Part shown: one piece after another, positions 5,682 through 6,225 of the stretch
How positions within the stretch are numbered: the stretch's first letter is position 1
How the letters are laid out: each line of letters starts with the position of its first letter
Source: Nitrospirota bacterium
Lineage (GTDB): Bacteria > Nitrospirota > Thermodesulfovibrionia > Thermodesulfovibrionales > UBA6898
Length of the DNA: 6,225 nt
NCBI GenBank assembly: GCA_021787505.1
Contig: JAJYLU010000105.1
Span: forward strand, 1-6,225
Direction: 5' to 3'
Notes under the pieces: model-generated
The model's database searches: none
What the model was told of the DNA's origin: nothing
The model's input: only the letters and a program-made list of their open reading frames with translations
Translations under genes and position numbers: made by a program

Positions 5682-6225
5682 ATGCCGATTTTTCACTATA
5701 AAGGCTACAAGACCGACGGGACCCAGGCCGCAGGCACGATCGAAGCCGATGGCCTGCAGGATGCGCTCGCGAACATCAAGGCGCGCGGCGTCTATCCCAA
5801 GGACATCAGCGCACTTCGCGAAAAGGGGAAAAGCTGGTTTTCGGGAAGGTCAGACGATGCGCTGCTCCCTTATCTCACGAGACAGCTCTCGACGCTCCTC
5901 TCCGCGGGCGTGCCGCTGATCGATGCGCTCCGCTCGCTTTCGGAAGAGAACACAGGGTTCTGGAGGTCGGTGCTGGTGGCGATAAGGGAGAACGTTTCCG
6001 CCGGAGCCAGCCTTTCGAGGGCCCTGGATGCCCACTCCGGCCTCTTCCCGGACTTTTATATCAGCATGGTTTCCGCCGGCGAGCAGAGCGGCACGCTCGA
6101 CAAAGTCCTGATCAGGGTCGCGGATTTTCTCGAGAAGCAGGCTTCCCTCAGGGCGAAACTCCGCACCGCCATGATCTATCCCATCTTCATGGCATCGGTC
6201 GGTTTTGTCGTACGACAAAACCGAC
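5682..6225 (+). CDS. gspF: Type II secretion system inner-membrane platform protein GspF, N-terminal part (cut by right edge)
   Basis: GspF is the polytopic inner-membrane protein around which the T2SS platform and GspE are organised. The visible part starts MPIFHYKGYKTDGTQAAGTI, the usual GspF opening. The first T2SSF cytoplasmic helical domain follows (about 65-165), with LTRQLSTLLSAGVPLIDAL (65-83) and the conserved SAGEQSGTLDKVL region (131-143). RTAMIYPIFMASVGF (161-175) then leads into the first membrane segment. Only 181 codons are present, against about 400 in the family. The last four residues (178-181, RQNR) are polar where the membrane segment should continue. They lie in the second half of a terminal palindrome and are probably artefactual; trust the reading only to about residue 177. 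There is no SD: the start is preceded by an AT-rich stretch ending TTATTTAATA. It follows gspE after a 140-base repeat spacer. Confidence 0.93.
   Translation, partial: MPIFHYKGYKTDGTQAAGTIEADGLQDALANIKARGVYPKDISALREKGKSWFSGRSDDALLPYLTRQLSTLLSAGVPLIDALRSLSEENTGFWRSVLVAIRENVSAGASLSRALDAHSGLFPDFYISMVSAGEQSGTLDKVLIRVADFLEKQASLRAKLRTAMIYPIFMASVGFVVRQNR
6198..6225. repeat. Perfect 28-bp palindrome at the right edge (likely contig-end artefact)
   Basis: Bases 6212-6225 are the exact reverse complement of 6198-6211, with no loop, and the symmetry runs to the last base of the window. The left half is ordinary gspF coding sequence; the right half replaces the expected hydrophobic residues of the first GspF membrane helix with polar ones. 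A fold-back at a contig end explains both. A true biological palindrome stopping exactly at the edge is much less likely. Confidence 0.85.

Overview
The window covers the first part of a type II secretion system (T2SS) operon on the + strand, gspC-gspD-gspE-gspF (851 to the right edge). On the - strand, diverging from it, is the 5' part of a gene for an exported, probably outer-membrane beta-barrel protein (1-533). Two membranes are implied, so the host is Gram-negative. The C-D-E-F order, frequent ATA and AGG codons in otherwise GC-rich genes, and the style of the proteins suggest an uncultured Nitrospirota-like or deltaproteobacterial-grade bacterium. That placement is an impression from the sequence, not the result of a search.

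Layout. At 1-533 (-) is a signal-peptide-bearing barrel protein whose C-terminus lies beyond the left edge; it has a very good Shine-Dalgarno. At 534-850 is a divergent control region. It holds a plausible - strand sigma70 promoter (779-807), a stem-loop at the predicted 5' end of the leader (743-768), and a second inverted repeat next to the SD (550-582). At 851-1729 is gspC, the inner-membrane clamp protein. A good sigma70-type promoter lies between gspC and gspD, so close to gspD that the message would be almost leaderless. At 1791-3998 is gspD, the outer-membrane secretin. At 4006-5541 is gspE, the cytoplasmic ATPase. At 5542-5681 is a non-coding spacer with an array of degenerate 8-bp repeats and a facing inverted copy. 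From 5682 is gspF, the inner-membrane platform protein, cut off at its first membrane segment.

How they work together. GspE hydrolyses ATP under the GspF platform to drive pseudopilus assembly; GspC links the inner-membrane platform to the periplasmic N-domains of GspD; and GspD forms the outer-membrane exit channel. The pseudopilins and GspL/M equivalents are not in the window and would be expected downstream.

Most notable observation: GspD does not end after the secretin domain. It carries about 75 extra residues that look like the N-terminal propeptide (inhibitor I9 / fervidolysin-type prodomain) of subtilisin-family proteases, where a secretin would usually have its pilotin-binding S-domain or simply stop. 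No protease domain follows.

Caution: the last 28 bases form a perfect palindrome ending exactly at the window edge, just where GspF stops looking like GspF. This is most simply a fold-back artefact at a contig end, and the last 14 bases should not be trusted.
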